The translations under genes were made by a program, and so were the position numbers. The notes beneath the pieces were generated by a model that saw nothing but the letters and a program-made list of their open reading frames with translations, searched no databases and was not told where the DNA came from. Of a DNA stretch of 21,950 nucleotides, positions 14,988 through 21,950 are shown piece by piece. The number at the start of each line of letters is the position of its first letter. Position 1 is the first letter of the stretch. Origin of the DNA: Oscillospiraceae bacterium (GTDB lineage Bacteria; Bacillota; Clostridia; Oscillospirales; Ruminococcaceae); the NCBI GenBank assembly GCA_029005335.1, contig JAQXFT010000123.1, positions 1 through 21,950 of the forward strand, in the 5' to 3' direction.

Positions 14988-17288
14988 TTATTTCTGTTCT
15001 GTAATTATAACTGCCTGATTTCCAAGCCATCTGTATGCACTTTCAAATTCGGGTATAGTGTATTCTGTAAGTGCGTCTCCCTCAAGGACATCAGCAAGTA
15101 TCACAGTACCCTTTGCTTTGTTATATCCGACAAGCACACAGCAGTGTTCATTTCTTTTCCATGTAAAGCTGTATGTACCTGTTCCGGGTTCGGTATAATA
15201 TGTACCTCTTTGAAGAGTCCATGTAGCTCCGTATGTTCTGGACGAAGTACAATACATGGTAATCCATACAAGAACAGGATTTCCCTTGTCAATACGGGAA
15301 TAAAGCTCACTCATATCTGCACCGGTAATATCCTGAACGTGATAATTATTTATATCATAAGCTGAAAAATAGTTATCCGCTGTTCTTACCATGGCATTTG
15401 CATAAGCTCCGTATGAACTGCCTGATTCCGGAGAGCCTATAAAGGCATAATTCGGGTCTGTTGAACCTATGCTTCCCTTTGGCATAAAATTATTTGCGAG
15501 GTTGTTTTTTCCGCAGTTTTCAAATTCAAGGTAATTCATAAGTGTAGCAAGTGATGTGACCTCACAGCCTGTCGGAAGAGGCGTTCCGCCTACATATGAA
15601 TTTTGAGGAATATTTGGTACTGCAAGCACCTTTGTCAATGAATTTCCATATGGTGATACAAAGCTTTGCTTTATATATCCCTTACCGTCAAGGAATTTCA
15701 CTTCAAACCATTCGCCCTTGAATCCTGTAACGCTTAAAATCTGACCGCTTTGTGCCGTTCCGAGAATTTCAGAGGAAAATGAATTGTCCTCATATATATC
15801 GTGGGTTGCATCAAGACTGACTGTATCGGATATATTTTCAAGGGAGGCTCTGTAACTGCTTATATTATACTTCTGGCATATGCCCTTGAACTCAGCGGAC
15901 TTTGCAACCTCAAGAAACAGAGCAAATCTGCTTTTTCCTGATTTAATCTGTGAAATACGTTCTGATACCTCAGATTCCGAGGGTTCTCTTTTGAGCATAC
16001 TATTATATAAGCAGTATATATAATCCTGATTTTGTCCTCTGTCATCACCGAACTTATAGTTTATAAGATTCAGCATAAGCTCTTCAACAGAATATTCTCC
16101 GGAAGTTATATTTTTGCACATACTGTCAAGCTCATCAGAAGAAGCATTTTTATCATAGCATTTGTAATATGAATCTGATACAAAATCTGACAATCCAAGG
16201 GTTACAACAGTCTGTTCCGAAGATGAAACGGTATTTTCCGTCTGAATTGCTGTTGTTGTAACAGTAGTAGTTGTAGTTGTAGTTGTAGTAGTAGTATTTG
16301 TAGTTGTTGTTGTAACAGCAGGCTTCCCGCTTTCAAGATTTTCAACGATTCCGGCAAGATACTGCTGAATCATAAGCACATCGCCTGTAGTAATACCATC
16401 ACCGTCACCATATACATCAGCATTTATTATCCCCTGAGAATCAAGGGGATTGTTTTTAAAATCTCCGATATATAAAGCTATTGCCACAACATCGGCAATA
16501 TCAACTATTCCGTCAAAATTGACATCTCCCTTTATATCATCAGTATCCCCTATCCTGAAATCAGATTTTACAAGATTTTTCTTATATCCTTTTATATCTT
16601 CCGCATTGAGTATATATGTATAACTGCCTCTTTCAAGATTCCTGAATACTATCGAATAATTTATATCCGGATTGATATTGAATGTTGTTGCGTCCGGATT
16701 TACTGATGTATACTGAACACTCTTATCAGTATTCTGAATACGTATTTCTGCATCAACTTTACTGAGATTATATTTTGAAGATATAATTCCCCTCAGTCCG
16801 AAGGATTCACCTTCTTTAAGTGTACCTTCAGGCATAACAGCATCTGATATTGTTATTTCAGAATCACTTGTTATATCATTGATATCCACTATCTCAAAAT
16901 CAGATTTTATAAGATTTTTTTTATATCCTTTTACATCTTCCGCATTGAGAATATATGTATAACTACCTCTTTCAAGGTTCTTGAATAATATCGAATAATT
17001 TATATCCGGATTGATATTGAATGTTGTTGTGTCCGGATTTGCTGATGCATACTGAACAGTATTTTCAGTATTCTGAATACATATTTCTGCATCAACTTTA
17101 CTGAGATTATATTTTGAAGATATAATTCCCCTCAGTCCGAAGGATTCACCTTCTTTAAGTAAACCTTCAGGCATAGTTTCATCTGATATTGTTATTTCAG
17201 AGTCACTTTCAACGGCGTATACAGTCTGAAATCCGGACATACCGGAAATCATACTCACTGCGAGTATTACGGATATTATCTTTTTCAT
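14988..17288 (-). CDS. Secreted dockerin protein with C39-like cysteine peptidase domain (766 aa)
   Basis: The signal peptide (1 to about 25, ending VYA) is followed by two almost identical ~107-residue beta modules (28-134, 141-247). A type I dockerin follows (253-317; loops GDVNFDGIVDIAD and ADVYGDGDGITTGD), then a Thr-rich linker (326-346), a DUF4214-like helical region (about 400-471) and an SH3-like domain (about 486-548). The C-terminal C39-type peptidase domain (about 555-761) shows a probable catalytic Cys575 in PTGCEVTS, His715 in NEHCCVLVGY and Asp733 in ILADV. The dockerin is internal rather than terminal, which is less common. The substrate is unknown; bacteriocin leaders, cell-wall peptides or secreted proteins are all possible. 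GGGAG precedes the ATG. The gene begins 25 nt after nadC with no terminator between; a weak promoter (TTGACT, 18 nt, GATATT) may lie in the nadC tail. Confidence 0.88.
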   Translation of the reverse strand: MKKIISVILAVSMISGMSGFQTVYAVESDSEITISDETMPEGLLKEGESFGLRGIISSKYNLSKVDAEICIQNTENTVQYASANPDTTTFNINPDINYSILFKNLERGSYTYILNAEDVKGYKKNLIKSDFEIVDINDITSDSEITISDAVMPEGTLKEGESFGLRGIISSKYNLSKVDAEIRIQNTDKSVQYTSVNPDATTFNINPDINYSIVFRNLERGSYTYILNAEDIKGYKKNLVKSDFRIGDTDDIKGDVNFDGIVDIADVVAIALYIGDFKNNPLDSQGIINADVYGDGDGITTGDVLMIQQYLAGIVENLESGKPAVTTTTTNTTTTTTTTTTTVTTTAIQTENTVSSSEQTVVTLGLSDFVSDSYYKCYDKNASSDELDSMCKNITSGEYSVEELMLNLINYKFGDDRGQNQDYIYCLYNSMLKREPSESEVSERISQIKSGKSRFALFLEVAKSAEFKGICQKYNISSYRASLENISDTVSLDATHDIYEDNSFSSEILGTAQSGQILSVTGFKGEWFEVKFLDGKGYIKQSFVSPYGNSLTKVLAVPNIPQNSYVGGTPLPTGCEVTSLATLMNYLEFENCGKNNLANNFMPKGSIGSTDPNYAFIGSPESGSSYGAYANAMVRTADNYFSAYDINNYHVQDITGADMSELYSRIDKGNPVLVWITMYCTSSRTYGATWTLQRGTYYTEPGTGTYSFTWKRNEHCCVLVGYNKAKGTVILADVLEGDALTEYTIPEFESAYRWLGNQAVIITEQK
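16548..17207 (-). repeat. Near-identical 339-bp tandem duplication encoding the two beta modules
   Basis: Copies at about 16887-17207 and 16548-16868 are offset by 339 bp (113 codons) and agree over most positions, with long exact runs such as the segment encoding EGESFGLRGIISSKYNLSKV. Differences are mostly single bases. This is a recent in-frame duplication inside the gene or one kept similar by recombination. Confidence 0.9.
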
Positions 17289-17313
17289 TTTGTTTTCTCC
17301 CTGATTTATATTT

Positions 17314-18156
17314 TTAATCTTTTTCTATTCTCATTGAAATATCAAAGCATTTTACGGAATGAGTCAAAGCTCCGAGGGAAATAATATCAACACCTGTTTC
17401 CGCAATACTTCTGATATTTTCAGGCGTAACATTTCCGGAGGCCTCAAGGAGTGCTTCTCCGTCATTGATTTCGACAGCCTTTTTCATTTCGTCGCAGTTC
17501 ATATTGTCAAGCATGATTACTTCACAGCCAACATCAAGAGCCTCACGGAGTTCATCAAGATTACGGACTTCGACCTCAATCTTTATCATATGACCGATTT
17601 TTTTACGCAGAGCCGTTACAGCCTGAGTAATTCCGCCGTAAGCGTCAATGTGATTGTCTTTAAGCATTGCACCGTCTGAGAGATTATAGCGGTGATTTTT
17701 TCCTCCGCCTACTGTTACAGCATACTTCTGCATTGCACGCAGTCCGGGGAGAGTCTTTCTTGTATCGGTTACAGATGCATTTGTACCCTTTACAAGCTCA
17801 ACGCATTTATTTGTAGCTGTAGCGATTCCTGATAAATGCTGAAGTATATTGAGTGCAGTCCTTTCACCTTTCAGCAGGGTTACTGTACTTCCTTTCATTT
17901 CAGCGATTATATCGCCCTTCTTAACCTTATCGCCGTCATGCATGAGAGTTTCAAAATCTACATTTCCGCCGGCAAGCTCAAAGACTCTCTTTGCGATATC
18001 GATTCCGCAAAGCACTCCGGAATCCTTTGCTATGTAATAAGCTGAGCTTGTATGCTCCGGTGAAAGAAGATTATCTGTAGTAACATCAATGTAATTTATA
18101 TCCTCATCAAGAGCTGTATTGATGATATTATCTATATAGGATTTTGTAAGCTTCAT
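17314..18156 (-). CDS. nadC: Nicotinate-nucleotide pyrophosphorylase (quinolinate phosphoribosyltransferase) NadC
   Basis: This 280-aa cytoplasmic enzyme converts quinolinate and phosphoribosyl pyrophosphate to nicotinate mononucleotide, CO2 and pyrophosphate, the third step of de novo NAD synthesis. Family motifs are DTRKTLPGLRAMQKYAV, then GGGKNHRYNLSDGAMLKDNH, which carry the substrate-binding Arg, Lys and His residues. Later come IEVEVRNLDEL and VIMLDNMN in the barrel and SGNVTPENI and DIISLGALTHS near the end. The length is normal. AAGGAGG lies inside the end of nadB and the ATG is 1 nt past the nadB stop, so translation is probably coupled. Confidence 0.97.
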   Translation of the reverse strand: MKLTKSYIDNIINTALDEDINYIDVTTDNLLSPEHTSSAYYIAKDSGVLCGIDIAKRVFELAGGNVDFETLMHDGDKVKKGDIIAEMKGSTVTLLKGERTALNILQHLSGIATATNKCVELVKGTNASVTDTRKTLPGLRAMQKYAVTVGGGKNHRYNLSDGAMLKDNHIDAYGGITQAVTALRKKIGHMIKIEVEVRNLDELREALDVGCEVIMLDNMNCDEMKKAVEINDGEALLEASGNVTPENIRSIAETGVDIISLGALTHSVKCFDISMRIEKD

Positions 18157-18157
18157 A

Positions 18158-19612
18158 TTATATTACCTCCTTGAGAATCAGATATGCTACTGTTGCAAGA
18201 GATTTTGCCTCAACATAATCTGAATTGACTTTATATTTTCCTTTAACAAGCATTGAGCGTATCTCCTTAATACGTTCAAAGCCCTCAACAGCAGATTTCT
18301 TATCCGGAATCACAAAATAGCTTTTCTGCATGATATGACGGATTTCTGTTCTTATGCCCTTTGGAATCTCCTCACAGTCCTGATTTGATATAAATTCGCA
18401 GTCCTCAAATTCAGGGGATACGGATTTCATTTTTTCACTTATATCAATTGAAGCTCGCCTTGAAAATACAAGGGCTTCCAGAAGTGAATTGCTGGCAAGT
18501 CTGTTTATTCCGTGTACTCCGGTGTGAGAACATTCACCGCAGGCATAGAGATTTTCAAGACTTGTAGAAGCATCGGAATTTACATTTATACCGCCCATAA
18601 GGTAGTGCTGGCAGGGATATACAGGTATTTTATCCTTAGTCATGTCAATTCCCTTTTCCATAAGCTTATTGTAAATCATAGGAAATCTGTTTCTTACAAA
18701 ATCGGAATCCTTGTATGATATGTCAAGATAGAAGTTATCAGAGCCGGTTTTTCTGCTTTCAAGCATTATTGAACGTGATACCACATCACGGGGGGCAAGC
18801 TCAAGGCGTTCATCATAATTCTGCATAAAGCGTTCGCCGTTACAGTTGAGAAGATAAGCCCCCTCACCTCTTACTGATTCTGATATAAGAAAGCATTCCC
18901 TTGTCTTTCTGTCATTGAAAGCAGTCGGGTGAAACTGTACAAAGCTGAGATTTTTAATATCAGCACCCATTTCATATGCAAAGGTTATTCCGTCTCCGGT
19001 AGCGATTGCGGAATTTGTTGTATACTCATATACACGTCCGATTCCTCCCGTTGCAAAAATCATGAAGTGACAGTTATATGAGGTATATTTCTTGTCTTTC
19101 AGAACCTGTGCGGAATAGCCCGTTGAAGTTTTTCTTGTCTGACAAAGAAGAGCGTTTTCAAGTATATCAACGTTAGGAAGCTTCCGGACAGTTTCAAGAA
19201 GCTTTGAAGCTATTTCCGCACCTGTTGAATCGGCATGATGAAAAATTCTTCTTCTTGAGTGACCTCCCTCAAGTGTGCGGTCATATGTACCGTCGGGATT
19301 TTTATCGAAATCAACGCCAAGCTCAATAATTTTCTGAATATCTCCGCCTGCTTCGTTTACAAGTATATTGACGTTTTCGATATTGTTTTTAAAGCCTCCG
19401 GCAATCATAGTATCATTCTGGTGAAGTTGTGTATTGTCATCATCATCGGGGTTATATACTCCTGCAATGCCTCCCTGAGCAAGAGACGAGTTACAGAGCG
19501 AAAGCTCCCTTTTGGAGAGCAGAAGTATTCTGGAATCCGACGGCAGATTTATTGCTGCATAAAGACCCGCTGCACCGCTTCCGGCAATAATAACATCATA
19601 ATTATAGGACAT
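18158..19612 (-). CDS. nadB: L-aspartate oxidase NadB
   Basis: This flavoprotein oxidises L-aspartate to iminoaspartate, the first step of de novo NAD synthesis. The chosen start is ATG 19612, 7 nt after AGGAAG; an in-frame TTG at 19618 is too close to that site. The product is 484 aa. Visible motifs are the FAD-binding DVIIAGSGAAGLYAAINL, SSLAQGGIAG, GGHSRRRIFHHADSTG, FVQFHPTAF, SESVRGEGAYLL, HYLMGGI, and GVHGINRLASNSLLEALVF. The protein stops after AYLILKEVI and lacks the ESRGxHxRxDxP tail found in longer NadB proteins, so the C-terminal helical domain is short. It is the first gene of the nadB-nadC unit; nadA is absent from the window. The main alternative, a succinate dehydrogenase/fumarate reductase flavoprotein, is unlikely beside nadC. 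Confidence 0.93.
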   Translation of the reverse strand: MSYNYDVIIAGSGAAGLYAAINLPSDSRILLLSKRELSLCNSSLAQGGIAGVYNPDDDDNTQLHQNDTMIAGGFKNNIENVNILVNEAGGDIQKIIELGVDFDKNPDGTYDRTLEGGHSRRRIFHHADSTGAEIASKLLETVRKLPNVDILENALLCQTRKTSTGYSAQVLKDKKYTSYNCHFMIFATGGIGRVYEYTTNSAIATGDGITFAYEMGADIKNLSFVQFHPTAFNDRKTRECFLISESVRGEGAYLLNCNGERFMQNYDERLELAPRDVVSRSIMLESRKTGSDNFYLDISYKDSDFVRNRFPMIYNKLMEKGIDMTKDKIPVYPCQHYLMGGINVNSDASTSLENLYACGECSHTGVHGINRLASNSLLEALVFSRRASIDISEKMKSVSPEFEDCEFISNQDCEEIPKGIRTEIRHIMQKSYFVIPDKKSAVEGFERIKEIRSMLVKGKYKVNSDYVEAKSLATVAYLILKEVI

Positions 19613-19629
19613 AGACAATCTTCCTTTTC

Positions 19630-19643
19630 CGGCAGAAATGCCG
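19630..19643 (-). other. Small hairpin in the nadB leader
   Basis: CGGCA and TGCCG form a 5-bp GC-rich stem with a TTTC loop immediately before the AGGAAG ribosome binding site of nadB. It could modulate translation initiation, but it matches no known riboswitch. Confidence 0.4.
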
Positions 19644-19662
19644 TTATTTTATATACAGGACT

Positions 19663-19691
19663 ATTATAACATAATACGGAATAAAAGTCAC
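19663..19691 (-). promoter_or_regulatory. Promoter of nadB-nadC
   Basis: On the minus strand GTGACT (19686-19691, 4 of 6), a 17-nt spacer and a perfect TATAAT (19663-19668) lie about 50 nt upstream of the nadB ATG. No operator for a known NAD regulator was recognised. Confidence 0.7.
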
Positions 19692-19823
19692 TATCAAAAA
19701 ATGACAAATTTTTGCATATTTTTTACGTTTATTTTAACACAACCCCAATAAAAATTTTTTGCACGAAATTTACAGTATTTAAGTGATTTTTTTGTGCATA
19801 ACGTAAAAACATTGAAAAAACCC

Positions 19824-19851
19824 TTGATTTTTTTTCAGAATGTATTATAAT
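19824..19851 (+). promoter_or_regulatory. Sigma-A-type promoter of htpG
   Basis: TTGATT (19824-19829), a 16-nt spacer and a perfect TATAAT (19846-19851) would start transcription near 19858. The start falls inside the CIRCE operator, the usual arrangement for HrcA repression. Confidence 0.8.
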
Positions 19852-19855
19852 ACAA

Positions 19856-19882
19856 TTAGCACTCACAACAAGAGAGTGCTAA
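19856..19882 (+). promoter_or_regulatory. CIRCE operator (HrcA binding site) upstream of htpG
   Basis: TTAGCACTC, 9 nt, then GAGTGCTAA is an exact match to the CIRCE inverted repeat. HrcA represses from this element and is released on heat shock or when GroEL is titrated by misfolded protein. The site overlaps the predicted htpG transcription start. Confidence 0.97.
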
Positions 19883-19920
19883 AACAATCAGATAAAATAT
19901 TTTTCAGGAGATGTTTTTTT

Positions 19921-21810
19921 ATGGCTACTAAGGAATTTAAAGCGGAGTCCAAAAGACTTCTTGATATGATGATTCACTCTATCTATACTCATAAGGAAAT
20001 TTTCCTCCGTGAGCTTATTTCCAACGCAAGCGATGCTATAGACAAGCTCTACTTCAAATCACTCACTGATGACAAGGTAGGTCTCAAAAAAGACGATTTC
20101 GCTATTGAAATAAAGGCTGACAAGGATTCCAGAACTCTTACAATATCCGATAACGGTATTGGTATGACTGAGGAAGAGCTTGAAAATAATCTCGGTACTA
20201 TCGCAAACAGCGGTTCTCTTAAATTCAAGACTGAAAATAAGCTTGATGAGGAAAATCAGATTATAGGACAGTTCGGTGTAGGCTTCTATTCTGCATTTAT
20301 GGTTGCAAAGAAAGTTACTGTTGTTTCAAAGGCATATGGTTCTGACAAGGCTTTCAGATGGGAGTCGGAGGGCGTTGACGGCTACAGCATTACAGAGGAC
20401 GAAAAGGATTCCGCAGGTACTGTAATTACTCTGTATCTCCTTGATGATACTGATGATGAAAAGTATTCTGATTTCCTTGAACAGTACAAGCTTCAGGAGC
20501 TTATAAAGAAGTATTCCGATTATATCCGCTTCCCCATTAAAATGGCTGTCACAAAGAGCAGACCGGTTAAAACAGAGGATAAAGATGCTGAGCCTAAGTA
20601 TGAGGAATATATCGAAGTTGAAACACTTAACAGCATGGTTCCGATATGGAAGAAAAACAAATCTGAGCTTAAAGATGAGGACTACAATAGCTTCTATAAA
20701 GATAAGTTCGGAGATTATACAAATCCAATCAAATATATGCACGTAAAGAATGAAGGTACTGCTACTTATAACGCACTCCTCTATATTCCTGCAAAAGCTC
20801 CGTATGACTACTATACAAAGGAATTTGAAAAAGGTCTCCAGCTCTATTCAAACGGCGTACTTATAATGGATAAGTGTGCAGACCTGCTTCCTGATTATTT
20901 CAGCTTTGTAAAGGGTCTTGTTGATTCAGAGGACTTGTCACTTAATATCTCCCGTGAAATGCTCCAACATGACAGACAGCTTAAAATAATCGCAAAGAGC
21001 CTTGAAAAGACTATCAGGAATGAGCTTTCAAAAATGCTGAAAAATGACCGTGAGAATTATGAAAAATTCTTTAAGGAGTTCGGCATACAGCTTAAATTCG
21101 GCGTATATGACAACTTCGGACTGCACAAGGATTCACTCAAAGACCTGATTATGTTTGTATCATCGGCTGAAAATAAGCTTACAACTCTTGAGGAATACGT
21201 TTCAAGAATGCGTGAAGACCAGAAATACATTTATTATGCTACCGGCGAAAGCATTGCAAGAATTGAACAGCTTCCTCAGACTGAGCTTGTAAAGGATAAA
21301 GGATATGAGATACTCTATTTCACTGACAATGTAGACGAATTTGCTATAAGGGTTCTCAACGAATACGGCGAAAAGAAATTCAAATCTGTATCTGCTGACG
21401 ACCTCGACCTTGATTCAGACGAAAAGAAAGAGGAAATCAAGGCTAAGGAAGAAGAAAGTGCTGACCTTTTCAGGACACTTGCCGAAAACCTCAAGGGCAA
21501 GGTTACAAGAGTAAAGCTTTCATCAAGACTTAAATCCCACCCTGTATGCATTACAAGTGAGGGCGAAATATCTCTTGAAATGGAAAAGGTTCTCAACTCA
21601 ATGCCTTCCGACCAGAAAGTAAAGGCTCAGAGAGTTCTCGAAATAAATCCCGACCACCCTATTTTTGCAAAGCTTAATGACCTCTATGCAAACGATAAGG
21701 ACAAGCTCGGAAAATATGCGGAACTTCTCTACAATCAGGCACTTCTCATTGAAGGACTTCCGATTGAAAATCCTGCTGAATTTGCAAACCTCATCTGTGA
21801 ACTTATGTAA
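19921..21810 (+). CDS. htpG: Molecular chaperone HtpG (bacterial Hsp90)
   Basis: This 629-aa cytosolic ATP-dependent chaperone works as a dimer on non-native proteins. The chosen start is ATG 19921 behind AGGAG (MATKEFKAESKRLLDMMIHS is the conserved Hsp90 opening); the upstream ATG at 19840 would place the promoter and CIRCE inside the coding region. The GHKL ATPase pocket shows ELISNASDAIDKL, SDNGIGMT and GQFGVGFYSAFMVA. The middle domain contains GVLIMDKCADLLPDYFSFVK and SLNISREMLQ. An acidic linker rich in Asp, Glu and Lys (about residues 495-520) precedes the C-terminal dimerisation domain. Length is typical (about 620-640 aa). Confidence 0.97.
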   Translation: MATKEFKAESKRLLDMMIHSIYTHKEIFLRELISNASDAIDKLYFKSLTDDKVGLKKDDFAIEIKADKDSRTLTISDNGIGMTEEELENNLGTIANSGSLKFKTENKLDEENQIIGQFGVGFYSAFMVAKKVTVVSKAYGSDKAFRWESEGVDGYSITEDEKDSAGTVITLYLLDDTDDEKYSDFLEQYKLQELIKKYSDYIRFPIKMAVTKSRPVKTEDKDAEPKYEEYIEVETLNSMVPIWKKNKSELKDEDYNSFYKDKFGDYTNPIKYMHVKNEGTATYNALLYIPAKAPYDYYTKEFEKGLQLYSNGVLIMDKCADLLPDYFSFVKGLVDSEDLSLNISREMLQHDRQLKIIAKSLEKTIRNELSKMLKNDRENYEKFFKEFGIQLKFGVYDNFGLHKDSLKDLIMFVSSAENKLTTLEEYVSRMREDQKYIYYATGESIARIEQLPQTELVKDKGYEILYFTDNVDEFAIRVLNEYGEKKFKSVSADDLDLDSDEKKEEIKAKEEESADLFRTLAENLKGKVTRVKLSSRLKSHPVCITSEGEISLEMEKVLNSMPSDQKVKAQRVLEINPDHPIFAKLNDLYANDKDKLGKYAELLYNQALLIEGLPIENPAEFANLICELM

Positions 21811-21816
21811 AAAAAA

Positions 21817-21848
21817 TTCAGACGACCGTAAGGGTCGCCTCTGCTGAA
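21817..21848 (+). terminator. Hairpin after htpG, likely terminator
   Basis: Starting 7 nt past the htpG stop, GACGACC and GGTCGCC pair with one mismatch around GTAAG, and TTCAG/CTGAA can pair outside them. There is no clean T-run directly after, so it may act together with the second hairpin downstream. Confidence 0.55.
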
Positions 21849-21870
21849 TATTCAGATTAACTTTTTAATT

Positions 21871-21893
21871 CCCCCGCCCTGAAAAGGCGGGGG
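21871..21893 (+). terminator. Strong GC-rich hairpin downstream of htpG
   Basis: CCCCCGCC and GGCGGGGG form a perfect 8-bp stem with a 7-nt loop, flanked by AATT and ATTT that can extend it. The downstream ATTTCTCT is only moderately T-rich. It probably completes termination of htpG. Confidence 0.65.
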
Positions 21894-21933
21894 ATTTCTC
21901 TGCTACTATAAAATTCATGCAAATATTTTTTCC

Positions 21934-21950
21934 GGAGGGAGGGTATTTAT
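21934..21950 (+). promoter_or_regulatory. Ribosome binding site for a gene beyond the right edge
   Basis: GGAGGGAGGG (21934-21943) is followed by TATTTAT and the window end. This is a strong ribosome binding site at the right distance for a start codon just outside the window. The gene itself cannot be seen. Confidence 0.45.

Noticed and set aside
16255..16315. Microsatellite-like array of GTA/GTT triplets
   Set aside because: It encodes the Thr-rich linker of the dockerin-peptidase protein and is a common linker type in such proteins, not an independent element.
19840..19920. Upstream ATG for htpG
   Set aside because: It overlaps the -10 box and the CIRCE operator and adds residues not found at the Hsp90 N terminus.
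1..21950. CRISPR array, insertion sequence, prophage or toxin-antitoxin genes
   Set aside because: No regularly spaced identical repeats, transposase, integrase or phage-type proteins were found in either strand.

Overview
The window looks like a low-GC Firmicute of the Ruminococcus group (Oscillospiraceae). Two secreted proteins end in type I dockerins whose second calcium loop carries a one-residue insertion, one has a Thr-rich linker, and there is a monoderm-type type IV pilus locus without a secretin or PilP. Strong AGGAGG-type ribosome binding sites and sigma-A-like promoters fit a Firmicute. The genus is an inference from these features.

Left part (1-13146) is a type IV pilus (T4P) locus. 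A prepilin is cut by the left edge (minus strand, with its own near-consensus promoter). Next come the retraction ATPase gene pilT and the extension ATPase gene pilB (minus strand, probably one unit). The prepilin peptidase gene pilD is on the plus strand and converges on the end of a large minus-strand operon at a shared bidirectional terminator. That operon reads from a promoter at 13118-13146: pilC, a pilM-pilN fusion, a pilO-like gene, a very large (1139 aa) pilin-like protein, a pseudopilin with a C-terminal Ig-like (BIG2) domain, and a pilin-like gene broken by one in-frame TAA. Together these supply motor, platform, alignment complex, processing enzyme and structural subunits. The large subunit carries six tandem ~20-residue repeats resembling YD/RHS repeats; single copies of a similar motif occur in the two pilin genes after it.

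Middle part (13495-17288) holds two secreted dockerin proteins on the minus strand. The first (431 aa) is three ~105-residue beta-type modules plus a dockerin. The second (766 aa) is two nearly identical copies of the same module type, a dockerin, a Thr-rich linker, a DUF4214-like region, an SH3-like domain and a C39-like cysteine peptidase. Dockerins would attach both to cohesin scaffolds.

Right part holds nadB and nadC (aspartate to quinolinate to nicotinate mononucleotide; nadA is not here), read from a promoter at 19663-19691 and possibly running into the dockerin-peptidase gene 25 nt downstream. Divergent from nadB is htpG (Hsp90) with a perfect CIRCE operator, so HrcA control is expected. 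The right edge ends in hairpins and a ribosome binding site for a gene outside the window.

Three starts differ from the longest open frames and were chosen from ribosome binding sites and signal or leader peptides: 9246 (not the upstream GTG), 14790 and 19921. The nadB start is placed at ATG 19612 rather than the TTG at 19618. No tRNA, rRNA, CRISPR array, insertion sequence or prophage gene was seen.
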